Below, piece by piece: positions 16,381 through 24,934 of a stretch of DNA of 60,902 nt (positions within the stretch are counted from its first letter, which is position 1; the number at the start of each line of letters is the position of its first letter). The position numbers were made by a program, and so were the translations under genes. The notes beneath the pieces were generated by a model. The model ran no database searches, was not told the origin of the DNA, and worked only from the letters and a program-made list of their open reading frames with translations. Source of the stretch: Longimicrobium sp. (GTDB lineage: Bacteria > Gemmatimonadota > Gemmatimonadetes > Longimicrobiales > Longimicrobiaceae); contig DASVQP010000079.1 of the NCBI GenBank assembly GCA_036389135.1, positions 1-60,902 of the forward strand. The letters are read 5' to 3'.

Positions 16381-16629
16381 GGGCAGAAGTACAGGCAGAC
16401 CTGCACGGGGCCATCGCCAGGGCCACAATAGAAACGGCGATGGTTACTCTGTCGCGTATGTGCGTTGCTCTCTGTCCATCTACGCTGGGCGGCGATAGCA
16501 TTCGTGGAATGTGGCTCGGCAACTGACTCATACTCTGTTTCCCCGGTGGCTAACTCATCCGTTGCCGGCAAAATTCAGTTACACGGTGGCCCTCGCGCAG
16601 AGCTCCTCTTCTCCAGCATTCACCAGGCT

Positions 16630-17775
16630 ATGCCCACGATTGAGATTCGCCGCGAAGAAGTGCCGGGGCAAGCTGCCCGGAACGTGTTGCTGATCGACGG
16701 TGCATCACTGGAGAACGCCGATTTGACAGCGACCTCGCGCGCGCAGCCGGCGTATATGCTGTTGGTTCGAACTAAGCCGGATGCTGAAGCTGTGAAGCGC
16801 TGCTCCTTAGCTGACCTCGTAGGATTCAGCAACATACGCATCTTCGAGGATCTTGCATGGATCAACTTGGGACGACTGTCCCGGATCGAGTGGGAAGCTC
16901 CGAGCGAGCGCTGGCGCCTTTACTTGAGCTACCGCATCGACATCAGAAAGTGGGCTGGCCCGTACAGCATTGGCAGTCTCCGTGAAGCAGTCCGGGACAG
17001 CCTTCAGGCGGAGCCAATAAGAGGACTCTCGTTCAGCACAGGGAACGTGATCATGGGGGAGGGGTTTGGTGTGACATGTCTGATTCGAAACCCGCAGACT
17101 CCGATCGGGGAGGAAATCGAATTCTGGGAAGGTCTGATAAGGCCGGTTGTGGAACACGCCGAAACATGCCTTTCAGAAGACGTCGAGCGCGACACCATCG
17201 TAACGCTGTTTGACTTCCCGGCACCGGTCAAGACAGCGTGTGGCCAGTATCTGCTCTACTTCGCACAGTTTCTAAAGGATCTCGGGATCGACGCGGACAC
17301 GGATGTGCGTAATCGTGCTGGGCAGATACTGTTCAGCGTCCGGCCTCGGGATGGCGCAGAAGCTTTGGATCGTGTCCGGGAGGCTTTGGACACGTACCTC
17401 CAGCTGCCTGACGCTCCTAATCTGGATTCCGCAGTCGCGAGCACACCAAACATCGCGGCTCTGCAACTGCAGGCGAACGTGCACCACTTGAAGGGTCAGT
17501 TGGCTATCGCTAGCGCACTGGTGCAAGCAAAGGACGCACAGCTGGAAGCACTTCAAATTTCGAATTTCCAATATAGGCAGATGCTCGGGGGCTCCATGGA
17601 GGTGAACAATCTTGGTATGCTGCCCCTGGGGCATTCGAAACCCGAGCCGGATCCGGCTGATGAGCCGCTTTTTGGTGGACTCGTCAGCATCACCCCGCTG
17701 GAAATGAAAGGGATAAACGTAAACCTGCCGGAGATCGTCCGGAGGCTGAGGCGGCGAGTGGGTGACGAGGGATAG
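16630..17775 (+). CDS. Orphan protein of unknown function in a bracketed insertion
   Basis: This 381-residue protein has no signal peptide or membrane segment. I recognise no family. Visible features are an N-terminal region with mixed beta-strands ('TIEIRREEVPGQAARNVLLI'), a middle part with 'VKTACGQYLLYFAQFLKDLG', and a helix near residues 290-320 ('LQLQANVHHLKGQLAIASAL') that may form a coiled coil. The C-terminal tail is 'EMKGINVNLPEIVRRLRRRV'. Codon use is visibly less GC-rich than the neighbours (for example AAATTTCGAATTTCCAATAT at 17555-17574), a sign of transfer. I start at the ATG at 16630; the open frame extends to 16465 without better signals. The gene is bracketed by two copies of the dehydrogenase 3' end. 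Confidence 0.6.
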   Translation: MPTIEIRREEVPGQAARNVLLIDGASLENADLTATSRAQPAYMLLVRTKPDAEAVKRCSLADLVGFSNIRIFEDLAWINLGRLSRIEWEAPSERWRLYLSYRIDIRKWAGPYSIGSLREAVRDSLQAEPIRGLSFSTGNVIMGEGFGVTCLIRNPQTPIGEEIEFWEGLIRPVVEHAETCLSEDVERDTIVTLFDFPAPVKTACGQYLLYFAQFLKDLGIDADTDVRNRAGQILFSVRPRDGAEALDRVREALDTYLQLPDAPNLDSAVASTPNIAALQLQANVHHLKGQLAIASALVQAKDAQLEALQISNFQYRQMLGGSMEVNNLGMLPLGHSKPEPDPADEPLFGGLVSITPLEMKGINVNLPEIVRRLRRRVGDEG

Positions 17776-17965
17776 GTCGGGCTGCCTCTGGTAGGTGGGC
17801 GTAGCCGCGCTGGAGGGAGTGCCTTACGTGGGGGACGGTTACCGGCCGGACATCAGCCCGGCGTCATGGAGCGGCCAAGACAACTGGAACCACCGCATTG
17901 CGAGTACCCGGCGCCGCGTTGCGAATGTCTACGCACGGCTCAGCGGCCACTCTGCTTGCACACGG

Positions 17966-18155
17966 GCGGCAACCCCTCCGGTGAGGGGGTTGCCGCCGAT
18001 GACCCATTCGAGCGGTCTCCGCCCGCGCTCAGCTGATCAGTACCGGAACGCCACCTTGATGCTGCCGCTGCCCTTCTTGTCCATCGCGGTGAGCAGGGCG
18101 TCGCGGAGCTGGTCGAGGCGAAAGGTGTGGGTCAGGAGGGGGGCGAGGGGGGCGC
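17966..18155. repeat. Dehydrogenase 3' end and terminator, copy B (intact side)
   Basis: The partner of 16206-16380. It includes the hairpin GGCGGCAACCCCTCC / GGGGGTTGCCGCC at 17965-17997, which probably terminates the minus-strand lipid operon, and the true last codons of the zinc dehydrogenase. Confidence 0.8.
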
Positions 18156-19254
18156 GACCGTCGGCGACGAGGGCCGCGGCTTCGGTGAAGGCGTGGGCGC
18201 CGGCGCCGCCGTGGGAGTGGCCGCTGTAGCAGAGGCTGCCGCGGATGGTCAGCTCCTTGAGCCAGACGGGGCTCCAGTCGATGCCGTTGAGCTGCGTGCT
18301 GTTCCCCAGGAGCACGATGGTGCCGCCGGAACGCGTGAAGCGGAGCGCGTCCTCCATGCCGCGCACGCCGCCCACGCACACGTAGACCTGATCGAACCCG
18401 CCCACCGCGATCCGCTTGCCGATGATCGGCTTGAGAAGGCGGGCTCCCGATATCTCGGCCAGCGCTTCGAAGTAGTCGCCGCGGCCGCTGACGGCGCGGG
18501 CGGCGCCCAGGCGCTCGGCCTGCTCGGCCTGGAAGGGGTAGCGCGCCACGATCGTCACGTCGGCGGCGGGGGAGAGGGCCTGGAGGGCGGCGACGGTGAC
18601 GAGGCCGATTGCGCCCGAGCCGATCACCAGCACGCGGGCACCGGCGGGCGGCAGGTTGGCGCGCACCGCCTGGACGGAGCAGGCCAGCGGCTCGATCAGC
18701 ACCGCCTCCTCGTCCGCCAGCGAGTCCGGCACCGCAACGAGCTGGCTCTGGTGCGCCACGAACTCCTCGCCCCAGCCGCCGCCCAGACCGCGCGTGGTGC
18801 CGATCAGCATCCCGGGCGCGAGTGCGCCATCGGTGAAGTGCTCGCAGCGCGACGCGTGGCCGTCCGCGCAGCCGGCGCAGACCGGCTCGATGCCGCGCGG
18901 GACGCAGGAGAGCAGGGGATTCACCACCACGCGCTGCCCGACGCCCCACCCCTTTACCGCCGCGCCCAGCTCCGCCACCGAGCCGACGTTCTCGTGGCCG
19001 GGGGTGAAGGGGAAGGAGGAAAAGGGCGATGTGGAGGGCGATGCGGTCAGCGTCACGATGCCGAGGTCGCTTCCGCAGATGCCGCCCATCCGCGTCTGGA
19101 TGCGCACCCAGTCGGGGCCGGGGAGGGCGGGGGAGGGAGACTCCGAGAGGCGCGTGCAGGAGTGCGGCCCCACGTACAGGCCGGAGTTCAGCCGTCCCGC
19201 GCCCGCGGTGACCAGGTAGCGCGGGATGGGCGCCGCGAATGTGACCGCCTTCAC
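18037..19254 (-). CDS. Zinc-dependent alcohol dehydrogenase-like oxidoreductase
   Basis: This is a 405-residue medium-chain dehydrogenase. A GroES-like domain carries 'GGICGSD' and 'PGHENVG' (catalytic zinc ligands Cys and His/Glu) and the four-Cys structural zinc loop 'CVPRGIEPVCAGCADGHASRC'. The Rossmann fold has 'VLVIGSGAIGLV'. It is the last gene of a four-gene operon: the GTG start at 19254 overlaps the TGA of the lipid kinase by four bases. The frame is open up to 19869, but that part is antisense-like shadow of the kinase. Its substrate is unknown. In this operon it could reduce or oxidise a keto or hydroxy group on a long-chain lipid; that is inference. Confidence 0.85.
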   Translation of the reverse strand: MKAVTFAAPIPRYLVTAGAGRLNSGLYVGPHSCTRLSESPSPALPGPDWVRIQTRMGGICGSDLGIVTLTASPSTSPFSSFPFTPGHENVGSVAELGAAVKGWGVGQRVVVNPLLSCVPRGIEPVCAGCADGHASRCEHFTDGALAPGMLIGTTRGLGGGWGEEFVAHQSQLVAVPDSLADEEAVLIEPLACSVQAVRANLPPAGARVLVIGSGAIGLVTVAALQALSPAADVTIVARYPFQAEQAERLGAARAVSGRGDYFEALAEISGARLLKPIIGKRIAVGGFDQVYVCVGGVRGMEDALRFTRSGGTIVLLGNSTQLNGIDWSPVWLKELTIRGSLCYSGHSHGGAGAHAFTEAAALVADGRAPLAPLLTHTFRLDQLRDALLTAMDKKGSGSIKVAFRY

Positions 19255-20150
19255 GCCGGCACCCCCGGCGTCACCACCCGCAGCGCGGCCGGCAGAGACG
19301 TGATCTCCAGCCGCGCGCTGCTCGCACGGTTGTACTCGCCGTCCGTCTCGTAGGCGGGGGGCGAGTCGAAGTCCAGCGTGAACGCGCGTGCCTGCTCCAC
19401 CTTGACCTCGGGCGCGGTGACGTGCGTTCCCTTGATGGCCGCGGTGAAGATGGAGATGCGGCGCGCGGCCGAGGCGTCCAGGATGCTGACCGCGTCCAGC
19501 ATGCCGTCGGTGAGCGATGCGCCCGGCGCGATGGCGAAGGCGCCGCCGAAGTTGCGCGCGTTGGCTACGATCAGCATCAGGTGCCGTCCCCGCCAGGTGC
19601 CCGCGGACGAGGTCAGCCCGATGTCCACGCCGCGGTAGCCGAACAGCTGGCGGCCGGCAGAGAACATGTACAGCGCGTTGCCGCGCAGCAGCGGGATGCG
19701 CCCCACGTCCTCCAGCACGGCGATGTCGAAGCCGAAGCCGGAGACGTTCAGGAAGTGGCGGTCCTCGATGCGGCCCACATCGACGCGCGTGTCCGGGCCC
19801 TCGGCCGCCAGGCGCGCGGTGGCCTCCGGATCGCCCGCGGGGGAGCCGGTCGTCTTGGCGAAGTCGCACCCGGTGCCTCCCGCGAGCAGCGCCAGGCGCA
19901 CGTCCGCGCCCGAGCTGAGGATCTGGTTCGCCACGTTGCTCCAGGTGCCATCACCGCCCACGGCCACCAGCGTGTCGAAGCCTTCCTCGATGGCGCGCCG
20001 GGCCAGCTCGCCCTCCTGCCCCGGCCCGGTGCTGACCCGCACGTCGGTGACCCCGTGCGCGGCGAACGCGGCCTTCACCCGGGGGAGCAAGCGCGAACCC
20101 CGCCCCCTTCCGGCGGCGGGGTTCGCGATGACGCATACCCGGTGAGTCAC
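19251..20150 (-). CDS. Lipid kinase of the diacylglycerol/sphingosine kinase family
   Basis: The 299-residue protein has the DAGK catalytic pattern: 'ANPAAGRGRG' near the N-terminus, 'VGGDGTW' nucleotide loop, 'GGTGCDFAK', 'DGMLD' and 'ETDGEYN'. Bacterial relatives include YegS and BmrU; eukaryotic relatives include sphingosine and ceramide kinases. 'GGTGCDFAK' differs from the common 'GTGNDFAR', with Cys in place of Asn. The GTG start at 20150 overlaps the previous stop by four bases; an upstream ATG at 20213 would lie inside the preceding gene. It is the third gene of the operon and probably phosphorylates the lipid made by the first two enzymes. Confidence 0.85.
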   Translation of the reverse strand: MTHRVCVIANPAAGRGRGSRLLPRVKAAFAAHGVTDVRVSTGPGQEGELARRAIEEGFDTLVAVGGDGTWSNVANQILSSGADVRLALLAGGTGCDFAKTTGSPAGDPEATARLAAEGPDTRVDVGRIEDRHFLNVSGFGFDIAVLEDVGRIPLLRGNALYMFSAGRQLFGYRGVDIGLTSSAGTWRGRHLMLIVANARNFGGAFAIAPGASLTDGMLDAVSILDASAARRISIFTAAIKGTHVTAPEVKVEQARAFTLDFDSPPAYETDGEYNRASSARLEITSLPAALRVVTPGVPA

Positions 20151-20845
20151 GGCTGCACCGTCACGGCGAGCTCCCGCAGCGGTTGGAAGGTCTGCACCCC
20201 GCCGCGCATCCACATCTCGCGAATCGGCAGTTCGCTCACCTCCTCCAGGTCGGCGAGCGGCTCCGTCATCGGGTGGGGGAAGAGCTTCAGGTAGCCGCCC
20301 TCCTCCTCGCTCTCGCTCAGCGCGCCCTGCATGGTGATCTCGGCCAGGAATCCGCCCGCTTCGTCGAACATGAACGACTGGTGGAGCTGCGCGGCGTCAC
20401 GCCATCCGTGCGAGGTGATCGCCATCTCCACGATCGGCCGCCCCTCGTCCGACACGTGGACCATCATGCGGCCGTCGCCGGCGTCCGGCTCCATCGACAT
20501 CTGGACGTCGCGCATGTAGTGCGGCAGGTGCCAGCGCTCGATGGCGTGCTCCCGGGCCTCGCGCGTGGTGGTGGCTAGCAGATAGGGGTAGAAGGCGGAG
20601 TGCGGCATCGCCATCCCCGGCTCCACGCGCGGCGACACCAGGATGCCGAGGATGACTTCCTGGTAGGCGCCCACCATGCTCTCGCTGAAGTCGAACGCCA
20701 TGACGGACAGGATGCCGGAGCCGTGGTGCAGCTCGGCCGGCTGCAGGTGCCGCGGGAGGATGGCGCGGGCCTGCTCCACCGGGAACTCAAAGAAACCGCC
20801 CACCGCGTTGCGGAAGACGTAGACCGTGGTGCCATCCTGGCTCAT
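20147..20845 (-). CDS. Acetoacetate-decarboxylase-fold protein without Schiff-base lysine
   Basis: This 232-residue protein resembles the acetoacetate decarboxylase superfamily ('AYQEVILGILVSPRV', 'HSAFYPYLLATTTREAREHA'). True acetoacetate decarboxylase uses a lysine pair in a 'GFPKK' context. Here the corresponding region has no lysine, and the whole protein has only one ('GGYLKLFPHP', near residue 192). It is therefore unlikely to decarboxylate through a Schiff base and may bind or cyclise a keto lipid instead. The ATG at 20845 overlaps the stop of the upstream synthase gene (ATGA), so translation is coupled. Confidence 0.7.
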   Translation of the reverse strand: MSQDGTTVYVFRNAVGGFFEFPVEQARAILPRHLQPAELHHGSGILSVMAFDFSESMVGAYQEVILGILVSPRVEPGMAMPHSAFYPYLLATTTREAREHAIERWHLPHYMRDVQMSMEPDAGDGRMMVHVSDEGRPIVEMAITSHGWRDAAQLHQSFMFDEAGGFLAEITMQGALSESEEEGGYLKLFPHPMTEPLADLEEVSELPIREMWMRGGVQTFQPLRELAVTVQP

Positions 20846-22161
20846 TTGAGGATTCCTTCCTGGCGAAGCACGGAGACCAGGATCTCGCTGGCGCGCTCGA
20901 GCTGCGCGAATTCGTGGGCGGCGGATATGGAGATGCGGAAGCGCGACCGGTTCTTGGTGACGGCCGGGTACTTCACCGGCTGCACGTACAGCCCGGCCTC
21001 CTGCATGCGCCGCCCGATCCCCATCACGCGGCGGTCGTCGCGTACCATCACCGGGATGATCTGCGAGGTGGACTCGCCCACGTCCACGCCGTGCTCGGCG
21101 AGCAGCCCGCGCATGTGCGCGACGTTCGCCCAGAGCCGGTCCCGCAGCTCCGGCTCGCGCTGCACGATGCGGAGCGCCTCCAGCACCCCCGCCGTGATCA
21201 CCGGCGCCAGCGCGCACGAAAAGAATCGCGAGCGCGAGAAGGCGTCCAGGTAGCGCTTCATCTGGAGGGAGCAGGCCACGTAGCCCCCCATCCCGCCCAG
21301 CGCCTTGCTGAACGTCCCCAGGTGAATGTCGATTTCGTCCTTGAGCCCGAACTTTTCCGCCACCCCCCCGCCGTTGGGGCCGTAGATGAAGGAGGAATGG
21401 GCCTCGTCGATCATAATGCGCGCGCCGTACCGCTTCGTCACCTCCACGATCTCGGGGAGCGGGCAGACGTCGCCGTCCATGGAGTAGACGCCCTCCACCA
21501 CCACCAACACCTTCTTGCCCGCGACCTTTTTGAGCTGCTTCTCCAGGTTCTCCGGCTGGTTGTGCCGAAAGAAGCGGGTGTCCGCCTTGCTCAGGATGGC
21601 GCCGTCCACGCAGCTGGCGTGGGCGTTCTGATCCATGATGACGACGTCGCCCGCGCGCATCAGCCCGGAGATGAGCCCGACGTTGGTGGAGTACCCCGAC
21701 GGGTAGATGACCGCCGCCTCGGTGCCCTTGAAGCGCGCGATCTCGTTCTGCAGCTCCTCGTGCACCTCCATGGTGCCGCTCAGGATGGGCGAGCCCGCGG
21801 CGCCCAGGCCGTAGCGGTCGAGCGCGTGCTTGGCCGCGTCGACCACTTCCTGCCGGTACGAGAGACCCAGGTAGTTGTACGACGAGAGGTTCAGCAGCTG
21901 CAGGCGGCGGTGGCCGATCGGCTCCTGCACCTCCACCTGGGGCCGCGGCGCGCCGGCCATCGGCTGGCCGAGGAGGAAGTACCCCGTCGGACGCACCTCG
22001 TCGTACCACGCGTTGTACGGCGTGAGCACCGCCAGCACGTCGTCGCTGCTCGAGTAGTAGAAGCTGTTGAGGTCGTGCTCCGCGGCGCGCGGGGGCGCGG
22101 GAGCCTCGACTTCATCGAGCCAGCGGTCCGGCTGTACCGCGGCGGTGCTCACACTCTCCAT
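20842..22161 (-). CDS. Serine palmitoyltransferase-like alpha-oxoamine synthase
   Basis: This 439-residue PLP enzyme has the family blocks 'LNLSSYNYLGLSYRQEVV', 'GSPILSGTMEVHEELQ', 'IDEAHSSFIYG' and the PLP lysine in 'GTFSKALGGMGGY'. Alpha-oxoamine synthases join an amino acid to an acyl thioester. 'NLSSYNYLG' and the long N-terminal region with 'RPTGYF' look more like serine palmitoyltransferase than like Kbl or BioF, but substrate choice cannot be read from sequence alone. The ATG at 22161 follows GGAGGAGCCCC, and the frame's upstream extension to 22347 lacks support. It is the first gene of the four-gene lipid operon. Confidence 0.82.
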   Translation of the reverse strand: MESVSTAAVQPDRWLDEVEAPAPPRAAEHDLNSFYYSSSDDVLAVLTPYNAWYDEVRPTGYFLLGQPMAGAPRPQVEVQEPIGHRRLQLLNLSSYNYLGLSYRQEVVDAAKHALDRYGLGAAGSPILSGTMEVHEELQNEIARFKGTEAAVIYPSGYSTNVGLISGLMRAGDVVIMDQNAHASCVDGAILSKADTRFFRHNQPENLEKQLKKVAGKKVLVVVEGVYSMDGDVCPLPEIVEVTKRYGARIMIDEAHSSFIYGPNGGGVAEKFGLKDEIDIHLGTFSKALGGMGGYVACSLQMKRYLDAFSRSRFFSCALAPVITAGVLEALRIVQREPELRDRLWANVAHMRGLLAEHGVDVGESTSQIIPVMVRDDRRVMGIGRRMQEAGLYVQPVKYPAVTKNRSRFRISISAAHEFAQLERASEILVSVLRQEGILK

Positions 22162-22424
22162 GGGGCTCCTCCAGGTGGATACCGCCACCCGCGTGGGGGT
22201 CGGCGGGCCCGCTGAGCGGCTCCTGCCCCGCCGGCTGGCGGGGGGGACGGGCATGGCTCGCGGGACGTCGTCGGGATGGTCGGCGGCCCGGCTCTGTCTG
22301 GGCGCGGGACGAGATCGGTTCGGAAGCGGGTCGTGATGGGCCGGCAAGCGCCGGGTCGCGATGCAGCGGGTCTGTACGGCGTCTGGCCTTGTTGCTCGCG
22401 GGAGATCACCCGCATTCCACTACG

Positions 22425-23228
22425 CTACCCAAGCGTTTCGGGCTCCGCAACCCCGGAAGCCGCCTGAAACGTAACAGGGCCGTTCTGCGGGCCCAATTCG
22501 TGGAGCAGCTCGTCGCGCGCCGAGTCGATCATCGCGCGCACCCGGTCGCGGAGCGCGGGCACGTCGGCCAGCGTGAGTCCGTCCGTCTCGACCGGGGGGA
22601 GGACACGCGCCACGGCGCGGGCGGGGTTCATCACCCAGCTTCCCTTGGCGAGCGCGTGGTTGGCTCCCGCAACCGCGATGGGGAGCACCGGGCACTTCGT
22701 CTCCACCGCCAGCCGGAAGGCGCCGTCCTGGAACGGGCCCAGGCGGCCGTCGAGCGTGCGGGTGCCCTCGGGCATGATCAGGATCGATACGCGCCGCTCC
22801 AGCCGGTCGCGGCACTGCTCCAGGGCGCGGCCGCGGCTGCGGGTGCTCCCGCGCGCGACTCCCACGTCGCCGGCCATGCGCATCATCCACCCCATCAGCG
22901 GGATGTTGAAGGCCGCCTGCTTGCTCAGCCACTTCATCTCCCAGGGGAGAAGGCTGATCAAAAAGATGTCCGCGATGCTCTCGTGGTTCGCGACGGCGAC
23001 GTACGGGCGGCGCGGATCGGTGATGCGCACGCCCTCGGTGCGGAAGCGCCAGAGCGGGTTGAGCTTCACCACCGTCACCGCCGCGCGCCTAAACCACCAG
23101 CCGACCGCGTACCGCCCCGGATCGCGCGGGACGGTCACCACGTACAGCAGCGCCATGGTGGGGACCCAGACCAGCCCCACCAGCAGCATGCTCGCCCAGG
23201 ACCAGAGGGAGATCAGTCGTCGGAGCAC
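22425..23228 (-). CDS. plsC: 1-acyl-sn-glycerol-3-phosphate acyltransferase
   Basis: The PlsC signature is present: 'NHESIAD' gives the HX4D catalytic pair, and 'MPEGTRT' the acyl-acceptor motif. An N-terminal membrane helix is near 'MLLVGLVWVPTMALLYVV'. The enzyme adds the second acyl chain to lysophosphatidate or a related lipid at the inner membrane. I take a GTG start at 23228 ('LRRLISLWSW'). The frame stays open to 23336, but that would place the start upstream of the likely promoter at 23286-23312. It precedes the four-gene lipid operon by 263 bases on the same strand, so the acyltransferase may serve the same pathway or general phospholipid synthesis. Confidence 0.8.
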   Translation of the reverse strand: MLRRLISLWSWASMLLVGLVWVPTMALLYVVTVPRDPGRYAVGWWFRRAAVTVVKLNPLWRFRTEGVRITDPRRPYVAVANHESIADIFLISLLPWEMKWLSKQAAFNIPLMGWMMRMAGDVGVARGSTRSRGRALEQCRDRLERRVSILIMPEGTRTLDGRLGPFQDGAFRLAVETKCPVLPIAVAGANHALAKGSWVMNPARAVARVLPPVETDGLTLADVPALRDRVRAMIDSARDELLHELGPQNGPVTFQAASGVAEPETLG

Positions 23229-23285
23229 TGAAGCGGATCGTGGGGCGGACGGTACGCCGGGAGCGACGGGGATTTGCCAACTAGG

Positions 23286-23312
23286 AATATAACGAAATAC
23301 GCCGTTGGGCAA
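23286..23312 (-). promoter_or_regulatory. Possible promoter of the acyltransferase gene
   Basis: On the minus strand TTGCCC (23312-23307) and TATATT (23291-23286) are 15 bases apart. The short spacer makes this a weak call. It stands out as the AT-rich spot in this stretch. Confidence 0.35.
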
Positions 23313-23331
23313 TCCCGCCGCCGGGGCTTGC

Positions 23332-23491
23332 CTCACGCAGAGGCGCGGAGGCGCAGGGAGAGAACGGAAGGAAAAAGCCTCACACAGAGGCCACAGAGGG
23401 AACTGAAAGCCACGGAGAAACTCTTTTGCGGTTCTCTCTGTGGCTCTGTGTCTCTGTGTGAGCCATGCAGTTGCAGTTCTCTCCTGCGTCT
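23332..23491. repeat. Nested CACAGAG-type inverted repeats, copy 7
   Basis: Outer arms begin CCTCACGCAGAGGCGCGGAGG and end GCAGTTCTCTCCTGCGTCT, although the right outer arm is cut short. Inner arms are CTCACACAGAGGCCACAGAG and CTGTGTCTCTGTGTGAG. The shortened outer arm runs up to the stop codon of the TlpA gene at 23490, so the element abuts that coding end. Confidence 0.8.
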
Positions 23492-24299
23492 ATGACGGAC
23501 GGTATGACATCCGCCGCTCACCCGGCGCGTGGGTGAGCGCCTCGGCGACGACGCTCTTGAGCTTTCCGGCGCTCACGTGTCCCGCGGCCTGCACGCTCCC
23601 GTCCGGCCGCACGACGAGCGTGTAAGGGACGGCACGCACGCGAAAGAGCCGCGCAATGTGCTCGTCCGGATCTGCGATGAAGGGGACGCCCGAGCCATGT
23701 TCCTCCTGCCACGCACGCAGAGTCGCCTCCGAGTCACCGTTGAGGATCGCGTAGGTCGACACTCGCTCGGTCGCCGGGCGTGCGGCGAGCTCCTGCAGCA
23801 CCCTGTACTCGTCGCGGCACGCCTTGCACCACGTGGACCAGAAGACCAGCACCACGGCGCGCCCCTTCAGGTCGGAAAGGCGGGTCGGGACGGCCGGCTT
23901 CGCCGCACCGAGGGGCGCGAGAACGAAATCGGGCGGTGTGCTCCCCATCTCGGGAAAGCGCGGCGGGCGGGTGGGAGGTGTGCCGTGCGCGCAGACGTAG
24001 CTTGCGACCGCGCGCTCAAGCGCCGGCATGTCCCCGCGCGCGTGCGCCGCCCGAACGGCATCCGACTCCGCCGAGCGCGCGGTGGTCCCTCGAGCGGCGA
24101 TGATGTGCTCCGACGTCTCCCGCACCACGAGGTCGCGGACGAGGGTTCCGGCACCGGGGTCGAGCGGCCGCGGGACAGAATCCGTGCAGGCATACGACAG
24201 CGCGAGCTTCCCGTTGTCGCTGGCGAGCCTGGTTACCTTTCCATCGGAGCAACCAACGGCCACGGCCAGCACCGGGATCATCCAGATCAGCTTGAGCAT
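23490..24299 (-). CDS. TlpA/ResA-like thioredoxin lipoprotein
   Basis: This 269-residue protein has a lipoprotein signal peptide with the lipobox 'AVAVGC' (Cys17). A variable helical region (residues 20-120) is followed by a thioredoxin domain with the active site 'WCKAC' (Cys158 and Cys161) and the cis-proline loop 'RAVPYTLVV'. Such proteins sit on the periplasmic side and keep thiols reduced, for example in cytochrome c maturation. No cytochrome maturation gene is nearby. The C-terminus ends at the edge of a CACAGAG element. Confidence 0.85.
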   Translation of the reverse strand: MLKLIWMIPVLAVAVGCSDGKVTRLASDNGKLALSYACTDSVPRPLDPGAGTLVRDLVVRETSEHIIAARGTTARSAESDAVRAAHARGDMPALERAVASYVCAHGTPPTRPPRFPEMGSTPPDFVLAPLGAAKPAVPTRLSDLKGRAVVLVFWSTWCKACRDEYRVLQELAARPATERVSTYAILNGDSEATLRAWQEEHGSGVPFIADPDEHIARLFRVRAVPYTLVVRPDGSVQAAGHVSAGKLKSVVAEALTHAPGERRMSYRPS

Positions 24300-24520
24300 T
24301 GGAACCCGTAGGTGCAGGACGTTCGAGCGTCCGAGCCGCTCCCCGATGCACTCCGCTTCACCCCGCGAAGGAGGCAGGTCAGATGGGTGCGAATGGGGCG
24401 CATAGCGACGGTACCACCGCTGGCGAATAACCGCAACGCCCTTCCGCGTTGCGCCCTCGCGTCCGCCGGAGCATGTTTGGCTACTCGCGACGGAACCGCA
24501 ACGCCGACCCGGAGGTCCGC

Positions 24521-24898
24521 ATGAAGCCGCTCGCCACGCTCCGCCGGATCCCCGCAGCGCTCGCCCTCGCGGTGGCGGCGGGCGCGTGCGCGACGTCCCC
24601 CGCGCGTGAGGGCGAAGATGCGCCGGGCGTGGAGATCGAGGTGGTGAACAACACCGTCCCCTCGTACGACCGGACGGTGTATCTGCTCGACCTCGGTGGC
24701 TCGCGGCGTATGCTCGGCCGGGTGCTGGCGGACTCGACGACGACGCTGCGCTTCGTGGGGCCCACGGGGGCGGACCAGTTCCGCCTTCAGGCGCGCCCGG
24801 TGGGGAACGGGACGACGGTGACCTCGCCGCCGTTCACCATGGGCGTGAACAGGGTCCGCTGGAACGTGCAGCCGAACATAGTGGTGTCAGGCCGCTGA
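24521..24898 (+). CDS. Small beta-rich lipoprotein
   Basis: This 125-residue protein has a lipobox 'AAGAC' (Cys24) after 'ALALAVAAG'. The mature part is a short beta-sandwich-like domain ('GVEIEVVNNTVPSYDRTVYL', 'STTTLRFVGP'). No family recognised. The ATG at 24521 follows GGAGGTCCGC; the open frame reaches back to 24449. A 7-base GCAACGC/GCGTTGC hairpin at 24433-24452 lies in the likely leader. A 42-base palindrome follows 36 bases past the stop. Confidence 0.65.
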   Translation: MKPLATLRRIPAALALAVAAGACATSPAREGEDAPGVEIEVVNNTVPSYDRTVYLLDLGGSRRMLGRVLADSTTTLRFVGPTGADQFRLQARPVGNGTTVTSPPFTMGVNRVRWNVQPNIVVSGR

Positions 24899-24934
24899 GG
24901 GCGGGTGCCGGCCAGACGACACCGGATGCAAGCA

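Noticed and set aside
16163-16571. Second functional dehydrogenase
   Set aside because: Only about the last 30 codons match, followed by a frame shift; cofactor and zinc domains are missing.
19255-19869. N-terminal extension of the zinc dehydrogenase frame
   Set aside because: The added residues are a low-complexity shadow of the lipid kinase. A GTG start overlapping the kinase stop gives a normal dehydrogenase length.
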